From a virus: 31,471 nucleotides of DNA. Each line of letters opens with the position of its first letter. The first letter of the stretch is position 1. Of this stretch, positions 11,855 through 21,000 are shown piece by piece. The stretch is from the IMG/VR virus record IMGVR_UViG_3300046722_000188, positions 1-31,471 of that record. The stretch is one strand, 5' to 3'. The position numbers were made by a program, and so were the translations under genes. The notes below the pieces were generated by a model that worked only from the letters and a program-made list of their open reading frames with translations, was not told the DNA's origin and ran no database searches.

Positions 11855-12159
11855 CTACCACCACGGACATCCTGGTCGAAGAGCTCGAGCAGCTTCGCCA
11901 CGAGCTCGCCAACGCCAAAACCCACATCACCCTGCAAGAATCCATCAATCACCTGCTCGAGCAACACATCGCCTCACAGGACACCGTCATCCAGGCCGCA
12001 CGCGAGTTCGTCCTGTGGCACCAGAAAGGTCAGCCCAGAACCCCAGGCACGCTCTACCCCATGACCTACGCTACCCTGGACTCCTGGCACGACGAGTGGG
12101 CTACTCGCCTGGGCGACCTCATCACTCAGGTCACTACCCTCGACCATGCATCAGCCTGA
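11851..12159 (+). CDS. hypothetical coiled-coil protein, 102 aa
   Basis: The N-terminal half (TDILVEELEQLRHELANAKT and LQESINHLLEQHIASQDTVI) has a strong heptad pattern, so a coiled coil is likely. The second half is mixed (FVLWHQKGQPRTPGTLYPMT, then a short helix). Both ends overlap neighbouring genes by 4 and 1 bases. No enzyme motif is seen. Its place directly before the methyltransferase gene does not reveal its job. Confidence 0.6.
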   Translation: MTTTTDILVEELEQLRHELANAKTHITLQESINHLLEQHIASQDTVIQAAREFVLWHQKGQPRTPGTLYPMTYATLDSWHDEWATRLGDLITQVTTLDHASA

Positions 12160-12923
12160 TGGATCATCCTCTCGTGCTGTCACTCTTCCCAGGCATCGGC
12201 CTCCTCGACACCGCCTTTGAGCTCGAAGGCTTCTGCGTCGTCCACGGCCCAGACGTGCTCTGGGGCGGCGACATCAGAAATTTCCATCCGCCAGCCGGCG
12301 TGTTCGCTGGCGTCATCGGTGGGCCGCCCTGCCAGGTCTTCAGCCAGTTCCGCCACATCAACCCTCTGGCCGGCCAGAAACACGGCAACCTCATTCCTGA
12401 GTTCGAGCGATGTACCGCCGAGACGCGGCCTGAGTGGTTCGTGATGGAGAACGTGCCAGCGGCGCCCGCACCAGTCATCCCCGGCTACGCCATCCATTCG
12501 CAGGTCTTCGACAACCGCTGGCTCGGCGAGCCTCAGCGCCGCCGCCGCAGAATCTCATTTGGATGCCGCTCATCGTTCCGCGCGCTCCTGCTGGACGAGG
12601 CCGTCTTCGAGTCGTTCGACTACAGCGAAGCGGTGAACAGCGGCGCTCGTCTGGTTGGCGTGAAGCTAGGCGGCTCCGGCAAGGTCAAACGAACCTATCG
12701 CGTGGATGGCACCAGGCCAACCAGCGGCGTCGGTCCGCGCACCACCGTGGGCGACATGCTGGAGCTCCAGGGCGTACCGCGCGACCTGCTCGATGAATCG
12801 CCGTTCACCGAAAGCGCCAAGCGGCAGCTCATCGGCAACGGGGTGCCGATCCCGATGGGCCGCGCCATCGCTCGCGCCGTGAAACGTGCGATGGGCTATC
12901 CCACGTCCGAAGAGGCCGCCTGA
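12159..12923 (+). CDS. DNA cytosine-5 methyltransferase
   Basis: A 254-residue protein with the ordered motifs of C5-cytosine methyltransferases: motif I LSLFPGIGLLDTAF, motif IV GGPPCQVFSQ with the catalytic Cys, motif VI FVMENVP, motif VIII region PQRRRRRISFG, and motif X IGNGVPIPMGRAIA. It is short for the family (often above 300) because the target-recognition region between motifs VIII and IX is compact. It would transfer a methyl group from S-adenosylmethionine to cytosine at a short DNA site. No restriction enzyme is beside it, so it is an orphan that probably shields phage DNA from host enzymes or marks it for packaging or regulation. ATG 12159 overlaps the previous stop. Confidence 0.92.
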   Translation: MDHPLVLSLFPGIGLLDTAFELEGFCVVHGPDVLWGGDIRNFHPPAGVFAGVIGGPPCQVFSQFRHINPLAGQKHGNLIPEFERCTAETRPEWFVMENVPAAPAPVIPGYAIHSQVFDNRWLGEPQRRRRRISFGCRSSFRALLLDEAVFESFDYSEAVNSGARLVGVKLGGSGKVKRTYRVDGTRPTSGVGPRTTVGDMLELQGVPRDLLDESPFTESAKRQLIGNGVPIPMGRAIARAVKRAMGYPTSEEAA

Positions 12924-12927
12924 GCAC

Positions 12928-13137
12928 ATGCATCATCCTGAATCCATGCAGCTCTACCAGATCGGCGATCGCGTCTACGTCCCGCTCAGCGGCATCACCG
13001 CCGGCTCTGGCACCATCCAGGACCTCTGGCCCCGTGGCTTGCTTTTGATCAAATTCGACTCGGACGGCGTTGTCGCACCCTACCAGCCAGACGACGTCCG
13101 TCCCCTGCCTACCCCATGTGCTGAATTCACCCCATGA
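12928..13137 (+). CDS. small SH3-like beta protein, 69 aa
   Basis: ATG 12928 is used; ATG 12946 is an alternative that keeps the core. The core (MQLYQIGDRVYVPLSGITAG, SGTIQDLWPRGLLLIKFDSD, VVAPYQPDDVRPLP) has the strand pattern of small SH3-like barrels, with a start resembling the VGDRV... entry of such domains. It may bind DNA or a protein partner. The stop overlaps the next gene (ATGA), placing it at the front of the packaging genes. Confidence 0.55.
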   Translation: MHHPESMQLYQIGDRVYVPLSGITAGSGTIQDLWPRGLLLIKFDSDGVVAPYQPDDVRPLPTPCAEFTP

Positions 13138-13505
13138 CCTACCGTGCGCCCGACGATAACCACCGTTGCACTGCTCACAATCAAAACGCTGCGCGGTGTT
13201 ATGCCTACGCCATCCCAGGCGGGAAGGTCTGCCGGTATCACGGTGGCGCCGCGCCACAGGTGAAATTAGCGGCAGAAGACCGGTTGCGGGCGCTCGTTCA
13301 TCCAGCCATCACCGAACTGCAGCAGCTCATCGCCCAGGCCGACTCCGATTCGGTACGACTCAACGCCATCAAAGACATCCTCGACCGCACCGGCTACAAG
13401 CCCACCGAGAAGATCCAGACCACCGGCGACTCCACCATCCGCGTCGAATACGCCGATGCCGCGACACCAACCGTCACCCCAGAACATCGCAACGGCCATG
13501 TGTAA
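13134..13505 (+). CDS. putative small terminase subunit
   Basis: A 123-residue protein directly before the large terminase (TAATG overlap). Its N-terminus has a Cys/His pattern (CTAHNQNAARCYAYAIPGGK, then VCRYHGGAAPQVK) that is common in proteins encoded beside phage terminases and in related HGG-motif proteins, probably binding zinc. A helical section (ALVHPAITELQQLIAQADSD, LNAIKDILDRTGYKP) follows, as expected for oligomerisation of a small terminase, and the tail is disordered. A small terminase would recognise the packaging site and pass DNA to the large subunit. The call rests on position and the HGG pattern; no classical helix-turn-helix is obvious. Confidence 0.55.
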   Translation: MTYRAPDDNHRCTAHNQNAARCYAYAIPGGKVCRYHGGAAPQVKLAAEDRLRALVHPAITELQQLIAQADSDSVRLNAIKDILDRTGYKPTEKIQTTGDSTIRVEYADAATPTVTPEHRNGHV

Positions 13506-14764
13506 TGCCGGTCACCATCACGTTGCCGCGGCCACTGCGCTGGCAGCACGACGTGATGCAGGCCAACGCCCGATTCTCTGTCCTGGCCTGCGGCCGACGC
13601 AGTGGGAAATCCACCCTCGGCCAGCACCAGTTGATCCTGACCGCGCTCTCAGGCCGCCCAGCCGGTTACTTCGCCCCCAGTTACAAGCTGCTCGGCGAGT
13701 TCTGGCGCGAGCTGCGTACCCTGGTCGAACCCGTCACCCGCAACAAGAGCGAGCAGGATCATCGCCTCGAGCTCGTCACCGGCGGCGTGCTCGAGCTCTG
13801 GTCCCTCGATGACCCCAACCCAGCCCGCGGTCGAAAATACCAGCGCGTGGTCGTCGACGAGGCCGCGATGGTGCCCAACCTCCTCGACATCTGGCAGCTC
13901 GCTATCCGCCCTACGCTGGCCGACTACGCCGGCGACGCCTGGTTCCTGTCTACGCCCCGCGGCCTGAACGACTTTCATCAGCTCTACCAACTCGGTCAGG
14001 ACCCGCTGGAAGGGGCCTGGCGGTCATGGCAGATGCCTACCAGCGTCAACCCCTACATCCACCCCGACGAGATCGAGGCGGCACGCCACGAGCTCCCTGA
14101 GCGCGCCTACGCCCAGGAGTACCTGGCGCAGTTCGTCCAGCTCGAGGGCGCTGGCGTGTTCCGCGGTGTGCAGGGTGTCAGCCGTCTCAAACAGATGCCC
14201 CCCCAGCGCGGTCACACGTACGTGTTCGGCGTGGACTGGGCACGGTCCAACGACTTCACCGTCATCAGCGTGCTTGACGCCACCCTGGGCGAGCAGGTCG
14301 CGCTCGATCGTTTCTCCAACATCGACTTCGAGTTTCAGGCTGAGCGGTTGCACAAGTGGGCCGAGCTCTACCACCCCGTGCAGATCGTGGCCGAGGCCAA
14401 CAGCATGGGTGGGCCGCTGGTCGAACGTCTCCAGACGGGCTATGCCAGGTTGCTGGGATCTGCCCGCGCGGCACTGCCGATCTATGCCTGGACGGCCACT
14501 AACGCCTCGAAGGACGCCGCGGTACGGTCACTGGCATTGGCCATCGAGCAGAACCAGATCAGTCTGCTGGACGACCCCGTGCAGACCTCAGAGCTCCTGG
14601 CCTTTGAGAGCAGCGTGACGGTGACGGGCATGGTGCGGTACTCGGCGCCGCCAGGATTGCACGACGATACGGTGATTGGGCTGGCACTGGCGTGGCTGGG
14701 GTCGCAGTTAGCCACGGCCGAACGGCCGCGCTCGAGCTATCGGTTCGCGGCTGGCAGGAGGTGA
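13505..14764 (+). CDS. terL: terminase large subunit (packaging ATPase/nuclease)
   Basis: A 419-residue protein starting MPVTITLPRPLRWQHDVMQA. The ATPase half has Walker A CGRRSGKSTLG and Walker B VVVDEAAM, followed by a coupling-type segment WFLSTPRGLNDF. The nuclease half has the RNase H-like acidic residues: Asp in FGVDWARSNDFTV, Glu in VAEANSMGGP, and the C-terminal HDDTVIGLALAW. It would pump DNA into the procapsid through the portal encoded downstream and cut the concatemer. Length is normal. ATG 13505 overlaps the small-subunit stop. The longer open frame upstream of this start (from 13166) is out of register with the true small-subunit gene and was left out. Confidence 0.95.
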   Translation: MPVTITLPRPLRWQHDVMQANARFSVLACGRRSGKSTLGQHQLILTALSGRPAGYFAPSYKLLGEFWRELRTLVEPVTRNKSEQDHRLELVTGGVLELWSLDDPNPARGRKYQRVVVDEAAMVPNLLDIWQLAIRPTLADYAGDAWFLSTPRGLNDFHQLYQLGQDPLEGAWRSWQMPTSVNPYIHPDEIEAARHELPERAYAQEYLAQFVQLEGAGVFRGVQGVSRLKQMPPQRGHTYVFGVDWARSNDFTVISVLDATLGEQVALDRFSNIDFEFQAERLHKWAELYHPVQIVAEANSMGGPLVERLQTGYARLLGSARAALPIYAWTATNASKDAAVRSLALAIEQNQISLLDDPVQTSELLAFESSVTVTGMVRYSAPPGLHDDTVIGLALAWLGSQLATAERPRSSYRFAAGRR

Positions 14765-14772
14765 ATGTCTGC

Positions 14773-15177
14773 ATGTCCGACTTTATGGAGCAGTACAGAC
14801 GAAGCCAACGAGCAAACCGTGAGTTGCAGGCTGCTGGTATTCGACGTGGCAGGCACGACTTGTCGCAGTCGCAGTTTGACACTGTGCAGGCTATTGCCGC
14901 TGCCACTGATGCCGACCTGTTGCAACTTCGGAATATCGGGCCAAAAGTGCTGGCGGAGATTCGCGCGGTAGTGCCACATAGCTCCACGGTCCAGGGCACC
15001 GAAGCTCCGTGCGACCGGCCTGCTTCGGATGACCTGGAGACGCGTGTTGCCAAGCTTGAGCACGCGGTGGCTCAAGTGCGTTCCATACTCGTCGACTTGA
15101 TGGATGGCAGGACATCCGCGCAGCAACTGATCGCCTGGCTCGAGGACCATGCCCAGCACCGTGTGACCGGCGTGTGA
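14773..15177 (+). CDS. HhH protein resembling the RNA polymerase alpha C-terminal domain
   Basis: A 134-residue protein. ATG 14773 has AGGAGGTG 10 bases upstream; GTG 14761 overlapping the terminase stop is an alternative. The middle ATDADLLQLRNIGPKVLAEI is a helix-hairpin-helix very similar to the alpha C-terminal domain of bacterial RNA polymerase, where it contacts DNA and regulators. The C-terminal third (DDLETRVAKLEHAVAQVRSI) is a coiled coil. HhH motifs occur in many DNA-binding proteins, so an alpha-mimic role is inference. Its place just before the structural operon makes a late-transcription helper or packaging accessory the two best guesses. Confidence 0.6.
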   Translation: MSDFMEQYRRSQRANRELQAAGIRRGRHDLSQSQFDTVQAIAAATDADLLQLRNIGPKVLAEIRAVVPHSSTVQGTEAPCDRPASDDLETRVAKLEHAVAQVRSILVDLMDGRTSAQQLIAWLEDHAQHRVTGV

Positions 15178-15205
15178 CATTGGTGATCGGCGTGTGACGT
15201 ACACT
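15168..15205 (+). promoter_or_regulatory. direct repeat and possible late promoter
   Basis: CGGCGTGTGAC occurs at 15168-15178 and 15188-15198 (20-bp period, two helical turns). TACACT (15200-15205) follows, the same -10 sequence as the repressor promoter, 10 bases before GTG 15216. No proper -35 box is present, so a promoter here would need an activator, perhaps bound to the repeats. The gene has no ribosome site, in line with a very short leader. Confidence 0.35.
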
Positions 15206-15215
15206 TGGCTACGTC

Positions 15216-17225
15216 GTGGCCATCGACCGCTCGAAGAAGGAGCTCAAGCCGCCGGATAGCTCCTATCTGACGTCGCTCCAGACCGAGCTCAGCGATCTGT
15301 ACCTGCAGCAGGACAACGACCTCGACCTGGTCCGCGAGCAGCGCGAGATGCGCCGCCCTGCCCTGTCAGAAGCCGACAAGGACTACATGCTCGTCCACGT
15401 CGACCCCCGCGACCCCGACATTACGGAAGAAGCGTTCCAGCAGACGGCGATCCTAACGTTGGAAAGACCGAAGCTTTCCATCGTCGGCGGCGAAGGTGAC
15501 ACGGCCCAGACCGTCGCCAGCAAGCTCGAGCATTTCACCGAGGAAACCCTCTGGGAATGTGGGACGCGGGAGCCCGGCAGCGACACCATGACCCAGGTCA
15601 CCGACGCCACCCTCAACGATGGCGGCGGCTGGGCCAAGCTGCTCTGGTCGTCCGATCTGTGGTCCGAACGCTACGGCATTGCCTCACCCAAATCGGGCGA
15701 TCCCACCGACGCGTACACGTCCTACGACAAGCTCACCGAAGAGGCCAAGAAGCGCGCCGGCCCACCCTTCGTCTGGCAGTACGTCGACCCTCGCCGCGTG
15801 TACCCGCAATGGAGCAACGGCTACCTGTGCGAGGTGCTCGAGGTGTCAGAGATGCCGATGCGATCGGCGTTCCGGCGGTACCGCTTGTCGCGCGACTCGC
15901 AGGGCGACATCGTCCCCGAGGAGCTCGGCCAGTCTCAGAACATCATCGAGGCCAGCCGCAACATGCTGTCTTCGGTGACGTTCCTCGAGCACTGGGACGA
16001 CGTCTGGGTCAGCTACGCCATCTGCTCGCAGAACTTCAACGGCGACCAGACCGGCTACATCGTCAAGCAGTTCAAGCACAAATACTCGTTCGGCGTGCCC
16101 TACGACTACGCGCCAGGACTGACCATGAACCACTGGCGCAATCGCAAGGTCGGCTGGGGGATTGGCAGGACGAAGTTGTGGCTCGTGCAGTACCGGCAGT
16201 ACCTGCGGGCCATGCACGCGCAGTACGTCGCCAGGGACCTCCTTTCCCCCCTGGTGACGTACGGCGACACGCCCGCCGCCGCGGTGATCGGCGACGACGG
16301 CCTGCCCAAGGAAACCGACCCCACGGTCCACCCCGGCGAGATCCTGAACCTGCCACCCGGTCGCCAGCTTCAAAGGATCCAGTACCCCGACGCCAGCACC
16401 CTGGAAAAACACATGGCGTTGATCGACGGCGCCATCCGCGACCTGGAATCACCTCGAGTGACCACCCTCAGCGGTATGGAGGGCGCCGGCTTCGCCATCA
16501 GCCAGGTCTTGTCGTACTCGAGGACGCGGGTCGGTCCCATCCGCCACGGTATCGAGTCCCTTCTGAAAGGGCAGACCGAGAAGTTGTGGACGCTGATCCG
16601 CGAACGCGCCAACGAGAAGGTGTACGTGTTCAGTGGCGGTATCGACGTCGGCTCTGGCAAGGCGGCCGCGGAGTTCATTGGCTTCGGTCCCAAGGACCTC
16701 GAGCGCCCCATGCGGATCAAGTGGGAAGTTCAGGCCCAGCTCCCAACCGACGAAATGATCATGGCGCGCTACGCCCACGAGCGGCTGGCCGCGGGCACGT
16801 TCGGCAAGGACGAGGCCGTCACCTACCTGGGCGACAACCCCGACGAGATCCGCCGCAGCATCGCCCGCGACCGCATTCGCGCGTCACCCGCGTACCAGAA
16901 ATGGCTGGATGCCGAGGTGTTCATGGAAGCGGGCCGAGGCGATCTGCTGCAGAAAGCGCAGGACGCCGAGCAACTCGCGCTCAGCGGTCAGGTCAACGCC
17001 GCGTTGCCCAGCGGTCAGCCGCAGCCAGGGGTGTTCGAGGGTGGCGGTCCAGGCGCTGGCGGCGTGCCCGACCTGGGCGCACTGGCCGCGGCGCCCAACG
17101 GTGCGGGCGTGGGTCCGCCAGGGTACGGCCAGGTCATCGGTGGCGCGCAGCAACCAGGTGGGACACTGCCGGCGGGTGGCGTGCCGTACGGCCCCCAGGG
17201 GCCAGCCGCACCAGGCGGTCGCTGA
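15216..17225 (+). CDS. portal protein
   Basis: A 669-residue protein that follows the large terminase and a small gene, in portal position, with a size typical of podovirus-like portals. Visible features are an N-terminal helix-rich clip region (ELSDLYLQQDNDLDLVREQR), a wing-like alpha/beta section (FVWQYVDPRRVYPQWSNGYL), a central region with LESPRVTTLSGMEGAGFAIS like the helical core before the tunnel loop, and a Gly/Pro/Gln-rich disordered tail. A dodecamer of it would form the DNA gate and the site of terminase docking. No zinc or catalytic motif is expected. GTG 15216 is the only good start in the frame and lacks a ribosome site. Portal families vary widely, so the call relies on position, length and fold pattern. 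Confidence 0.8.
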   Translation: MAIDRSKKELKPPDSSYLTSLQTELSDLYLQQDNDLDLVREQREMRRPALSEADKDYMLVHVDPRDPDITEEAFQQTAILTLERPKLSIVGGEGDTAQTVASKLEHFTEETLWECGTREPGSDTMTQVTDATLNDGGGWAKLLWSSDLWSERYGIASPKSGDPTDAYTSYDKLTEEAKKRAGPPFVWQYVDPRRVYPQWSNGYLCEVLEVSEMPMRSAFRRYRLSRDSQGDIVPEELGQSQNIIEASRNMLSSVTFLEHWDDVWVSYAICSQNFNGDQTGYIVKQFKHKYSFGVPYDYAPGLTMNHWRNRKVGWGIGRTKLWLVQYRQYLRAMHAQYVARDLLSPLVTYGDTPAAAVIGDDGLPKETDPTVHPGEILNLPPGRQLQRIQYPDASTLEKHMALIDGAIRDLESPRVTTLSGMEGAGFAISQVLSYSRTRVGPIRHGIESLLKGQTEKLWTLIRERANEKVYVFSGGIDVGSGKAAAEFIGFGPKDLERPMRIKWEVQAQLPTDEMIMARYAHERLAAGTFGKDEAVTYLGDNPDEIRRSIARDRIRASPAYQKWLDAEVFMEAGRGDLLQKAQDAEQLALSGQVNAALPSGQPQPGVFEGGGPGAGGVPDLGALAAAPNGAGVGPPGYGQVIGGAQQPGGTLPAGGVPYGPQGPAAPGGR

Positions 17226-17731
17226 TGGCCGGCTCTCCCCAGCAGTCTGAATTCTTAAAGCTGCAGCAGGAGATCACCAGCGAGGTGCAGCGGGATGCGC
17301 CGGCTATTGCGACGGGCGTGTTCGGCGACAACAAAAATCATCCGGATATGGCGCAGGTGTCCAACCAGAAGCTGGACGACCTGTACCGTCAGAAGTACCA
17401 GACCAACGATCGCGCCTGGCTGCAGTCAGAGGCACGGCGTGACCCGCAGCAGTTCCTGGACGTCGCCAAGCGCATTGGCGTCAGCATGCCACAGCCGGGC
17501 GAGCCGTCCACCGTGGTCGACCCCAACGCGTTTGGCAAGGCCGTCATGACCAACGCCGCGACCCCAGCCATGCCCGTTGCGCCGCCGGCTATGCCAGCCG
17601 CGCTACCGGCTCCTCCTCCAGTGATGCCCGCGCCACCGGCCATGATTGCGCCACCACCGGGTCCTGTGGCACCACCACCCGTGATTCTCGGGCCGAACGG
17701 TATGCCGCTACCTGCGACGGGTGTTACTTGA
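17225..17731 (+). CDS. small structural-type protein with proline-rich tail
   Basis: A 168-residue protein with ATG 17225 overlapping the portal stop. The first ~100 residues are helical (SPQQSEFLKLQQEITSEVQR, LDDLYRQKYQTNDRAWLQSE). The last ~60 are a repeated Pro/Ala/Met run (AMPVAPPAMPAALPAPPPVM and on), probably disordered. No family is recognised. A head-neck or scaffold-linked role is inferred from position. Its last 8 bases overlap the 3' end of an antisense gene, after which a terminator follows, so the portal unit probably ends here. Confidence 0.6.
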   Translation: MAGSPQQSEFLKLQQEITSEVQRDAPAIATGVFGDNKNHPDMAQVSNQKLDDLYRQKYQTNDRAWLQSEARRDPQQFLDVAKRIGVSMPQPGEPSTVVDPNAFGKAVMTNAATPAMPVAPPAMPAALPAPPPVMPAPPAMIAPPPGPVAPPPVILGPNGMPLPATGVT

Positions 17732-17939
17732 TGCCCTGGTACTTGTACTGCCACCACCAGTCCGATGGTGGCTCCCAGTGGGACCGGGTGATATCCGGGT
17801 GAGCCGCGTAGTACTCGTTCTGGAAGGCTTGCCAGGCGCGTTCCTTGAACCAGTCGCGCACGTCCGCGAGAGCGATCAGCCCGTACGGCACGCCAACGAT
17901 CAGGGCGAGCGCCACGTATGCCATAAACTGAGAAGACAT
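17724..17939 (-). CDS. antisense membrane protein, moron candidate
   Basis: The only minus-strand gene within the late region. ATG 17939 has TTGGAG 8 bases upstream, a better ribosome site than most neighbours. The 71-residue product has one membrane helix (MSSQFMAYVALALIVGVPYG, about residues 6-25) and a polar, aromatic C-terminus (WFKERAWQAFQNEYYAAHPD, then a WWWQYKYQ run). Single small genes on the opposite strand within a virion operon are often expressed in lysogens and change the host surface or exclude other phages. No specific family is recognised. Its 3' end overlaps the preceding gene by 8 bases. Confidence 0.6.
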   Translation of the reverse strand: MSSQFMAYVALALIVGVPYGLIALADVRDWFKERAWQAFQNEYYAAHPDITRSHWEPPSDWWWQYKYQGIK

Positions 17940-17965
17940 CTCGATACTCCAATTGTCGGGATGAT

Positions 17966-18000
17966 GGCGCTCCAGGTGTGTGGCCTGGGGCGCCCTTGTT
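17966..18000 (+). terminator. terminator-like hairpin after the portal unit
   Basis: GGCGCTCCAGG (17966-17976) pairs with CCTGGGGCGCC (17984-17994), an 11-bp stem with one G-T pair, around a 7-base loop. CTTGTT follows, a weak T-rich tail. It could end rightward transcription from the portal genes. On the other strand it lies in the leader of the antisense gene and has no T tail. Confidence 0.55.
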
Positions 18001-18034
18001 ATAGCCGCAGTGCGTTGAGCCGGGCGTGATTTAG

Positions 18035-21000
18035 ATGCCTGGCACCATCCTCCTCGACGACCTGCGCTCGAGCATCGGCGACGAGCTGCGCTCCCACGCT
18101 CAGGGATTGCTGCAACTCGGCCAGGGCGCCGTCCAGAGCATCAACGATGCGATCCCCCCGCCGCCGCCGGTACCCCAGGGTCCCGACCCCAACCAGATCC
18201 TGCAGGAGCTCCAGCAGCACGCCCAGCAAGCCGCGGCCGCTGCACAACCTGCCGTCCAGGTGCTCGGTGGGGCGCAACAGTCCGCGGGTGACGTGCTGCA
18301 GCAGCTTCAACAGCACGCGTCCAACCTGACCAGCGATGTCGGCCAGCAGTTACAGCAACACGTCAACAGTCTCACCCAGGGCGCGCAGGACGCCGTCCAG
18401 AGTCTGGCCACCCCACCACCGGCGCCACCACCACCAGCGACCACCACGCCATCGCTGGGCGGTCCGCCACCGTCAGACACGGGACCGGCGACCGTCGGTC
18501 AGGGCCAGTCGGCGTTCATCACCAGCCTGCAGGGCATGGCGCAGCGCGCAGCGGCGGCCACGGGCATCGATCCCAACGCCATGCTGGCGATTGCCGCCAA
18601 CGAGACGGGCTGGGGCCAGTCGTCCAACGCCCAGCAGCAGAACAACCTGTTCAGCCTGCAGGGCGACGGCAGCAACGGCTCGAGGTGGGCCAGCTACAAG
18701 AGTCCGCAGGAGTCGTTCGACGCGTTCATCAACCTGGTGCAGACCGCGCCGCGGTACGCCCAGGCGTGGGCCGATCGCGGCAACGCGGCCAAGTTCGTCG
18801 ACGACCTGCGGAACGCGGGCTACGTGGTCGACGAGCCCGGCTATCCCGCGCAGGGCTGGGTCGACCAGGTCAAGTCGATCTACGACCATCTGCCCCCGGC
18901 CGCGCAGGGCGCGGTGAATGCCGTGCAGGGCGCTGGGCAGCAGGTGCTCGGCGCCGCTCGAGGTGCGCTGGACACGGCGTCGACCGCGATGAACCAATCC
19001 CAGTTCGGCGACCCGCAGTTGACGGCCGACGAGGCGTACGCGGCCTGCGGTCCCGCGGCCGCGGTCAGATTCGCCGAACGGTTTGGCCGCAACCCCACGC
19101 TCAGAGAAGCCACCGACCTGGCCAAACAGGTGGGCTGGACGAGCGGCGGCGGCATGGCGGGTATCACCAGCGAACAGCGGCTGCTCAAGAACATGGGCGT
19201 CGACACCCACATCGTGGCGCCGGACTGGGACGCCATCGCCAAGGAAGCGACCACCGGCAACCCGGTGACGATCAGCACGCCCGGCCATTACTTCTTCGCC
19301 GACGGGTACAACCCGCAGACGGGCGCGTTCCACGTGGGACGGTCGGGTCTGGACCTCGTGCATGGCAGCGAGTGGATGACGCCGGCTCAGATGGAGAACC
19401 TGATGGGCCGAGCGCAGGGCGCCCTGTTCGCCGACAACCCCGCGGTGCCGGCATCGAGCACGTCACCCACGGCATTGGGCGGCACCGGTGGCGCATCCAA
19501 CGCCCCGATCACGATCGGTGGGCCAGCCCCCCTGAAGGCGCCGCTGTACGTCAAGGGTGCCATGCAGGACGCCAACGGCAACGTGGTCGCCGACCAGGGA
19601 CCAACCCCGATCCAGTCGGCCGCGGATGTGCTGGGCGGCGCCGCCGGCGCGGTTGGTGAAGCGGTCGGTGGCGCGGCATCGGCACTGGGCTCGGCCGCGC
19701 AGGGTGCGCTCGCTCAGGCCACCGCGCCCGTCCAGCTCCAGCCCGGCCAGGTGTCGGCGCGCGACCAGGTCAACCAGGTGGCCAGTGACGTGCAGCAAGC
19801 CGCGCAGGGCGTGCTGGGCGCGGCACAGGACGTCAACCGGATGACGCCTGGCACATCGGCAGTCAATGCGGTAGCGCCCGTTTTGGGGGCCGCTGCAAGC
19901 GATCTGGGCACCACGGCTCGAGGTGCGGTAGACGCCACCGTTCCCGTGCTCGGTGGTGCGGCCAGTGATCTCGGCACCCAGGCGGAGGCGTTCGCGCGGT
20001 CGCCGGTGGGTCAGCGTCTCTTACAGGCCGCCGCGGAGAATGCCCAGGAGGGGCCGTCGTTGATCCCGGCGGGCACGATGAGCCTGTACCGCGACGTCAT
20101 GCAGGTCAAGAACGATTGGCTCGAGCAGAACAACCCGCTCAACAACCTGCCCGGCGCACGGCCAGAACCAGGCCACGAGGGCGACATCACGCCCGGCGGA
20201 TTGATCGCGGGTCTGACCACGGGCATCGCGCAGCAGTTCACCGACCCGCTGATGCTGGCGTTACTGGGACCGACCAGCGGTGTGGCTGAAGCGGGCACGG
20301 GCGCACTCAGTGGCGCGGTCAGCCGCATCGTCGGACCGCAACTGGCGGAACGTCTGTCGCCCGCCGCGGTATCCGTGCTCGGCACGATCGCCCAGAAGTT
20401 TTCGCAGGGCGCCATTGTCGGCGGGCTGCAGAACGCGATGTTCGAGGCCGAAAAGAAAACGTCCACGCCCGAGTCGGTGGGCCAGGCGCTGGTGGTTGGC
20501 GCCGGTCTGGGCGGCGTGATCGACGTGGGCTCGGTGCCGGTGATGGCGGTCGTGCGGCGCCTGGGCCAGGTGCTGCTTGACAACGCCCCACAGATCAGCG
20601 AAGCGTTGCGCTCGAGGCAACCGGCCCAGGCGCAGGTCGGTGCGGCGCTGGGCCTACCGGCCGGCCAGGACGTGCTGCATGGGCAGGCAGTGCCGCGGCC
20701 AGGGTACGAGCCAGGGACACCCGAGCACACGACCGAGACCTTCCTGCAGGACGCTGCGCGTTCGCAGGGTACGGCCAGGCCACAGATCAGTGGTGCCGAC
20801 GTAGCCGGTCTGCCGGGCATGGCTGGTACCCGGTCCCGTGGTCTGCAGGAGGTCCGCGACGCGGTCGATGCGGGTCTGCCCGCGGCACGGTGGTACCAGC
20901 AGATCGTGCAGCAGGTTCGGCAGGACACCGGCCAGGACATCAACCCGCGTGAAGGGGCCGTGCTGATGGGCGCCTTCGGTGGCAACGCTGGCGTTCAGGC

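Noticed and set aside
12121-12136. half match to the O1/O2 operators (ATCACTCAGG)
   Set aside because: Only one half-site, inside a coding region with no promoter.
15557-17224. long + frame over the portal gene
   Set aside because: It is out of register with the portal. Only its end, from ATG 17225, is a real gene.
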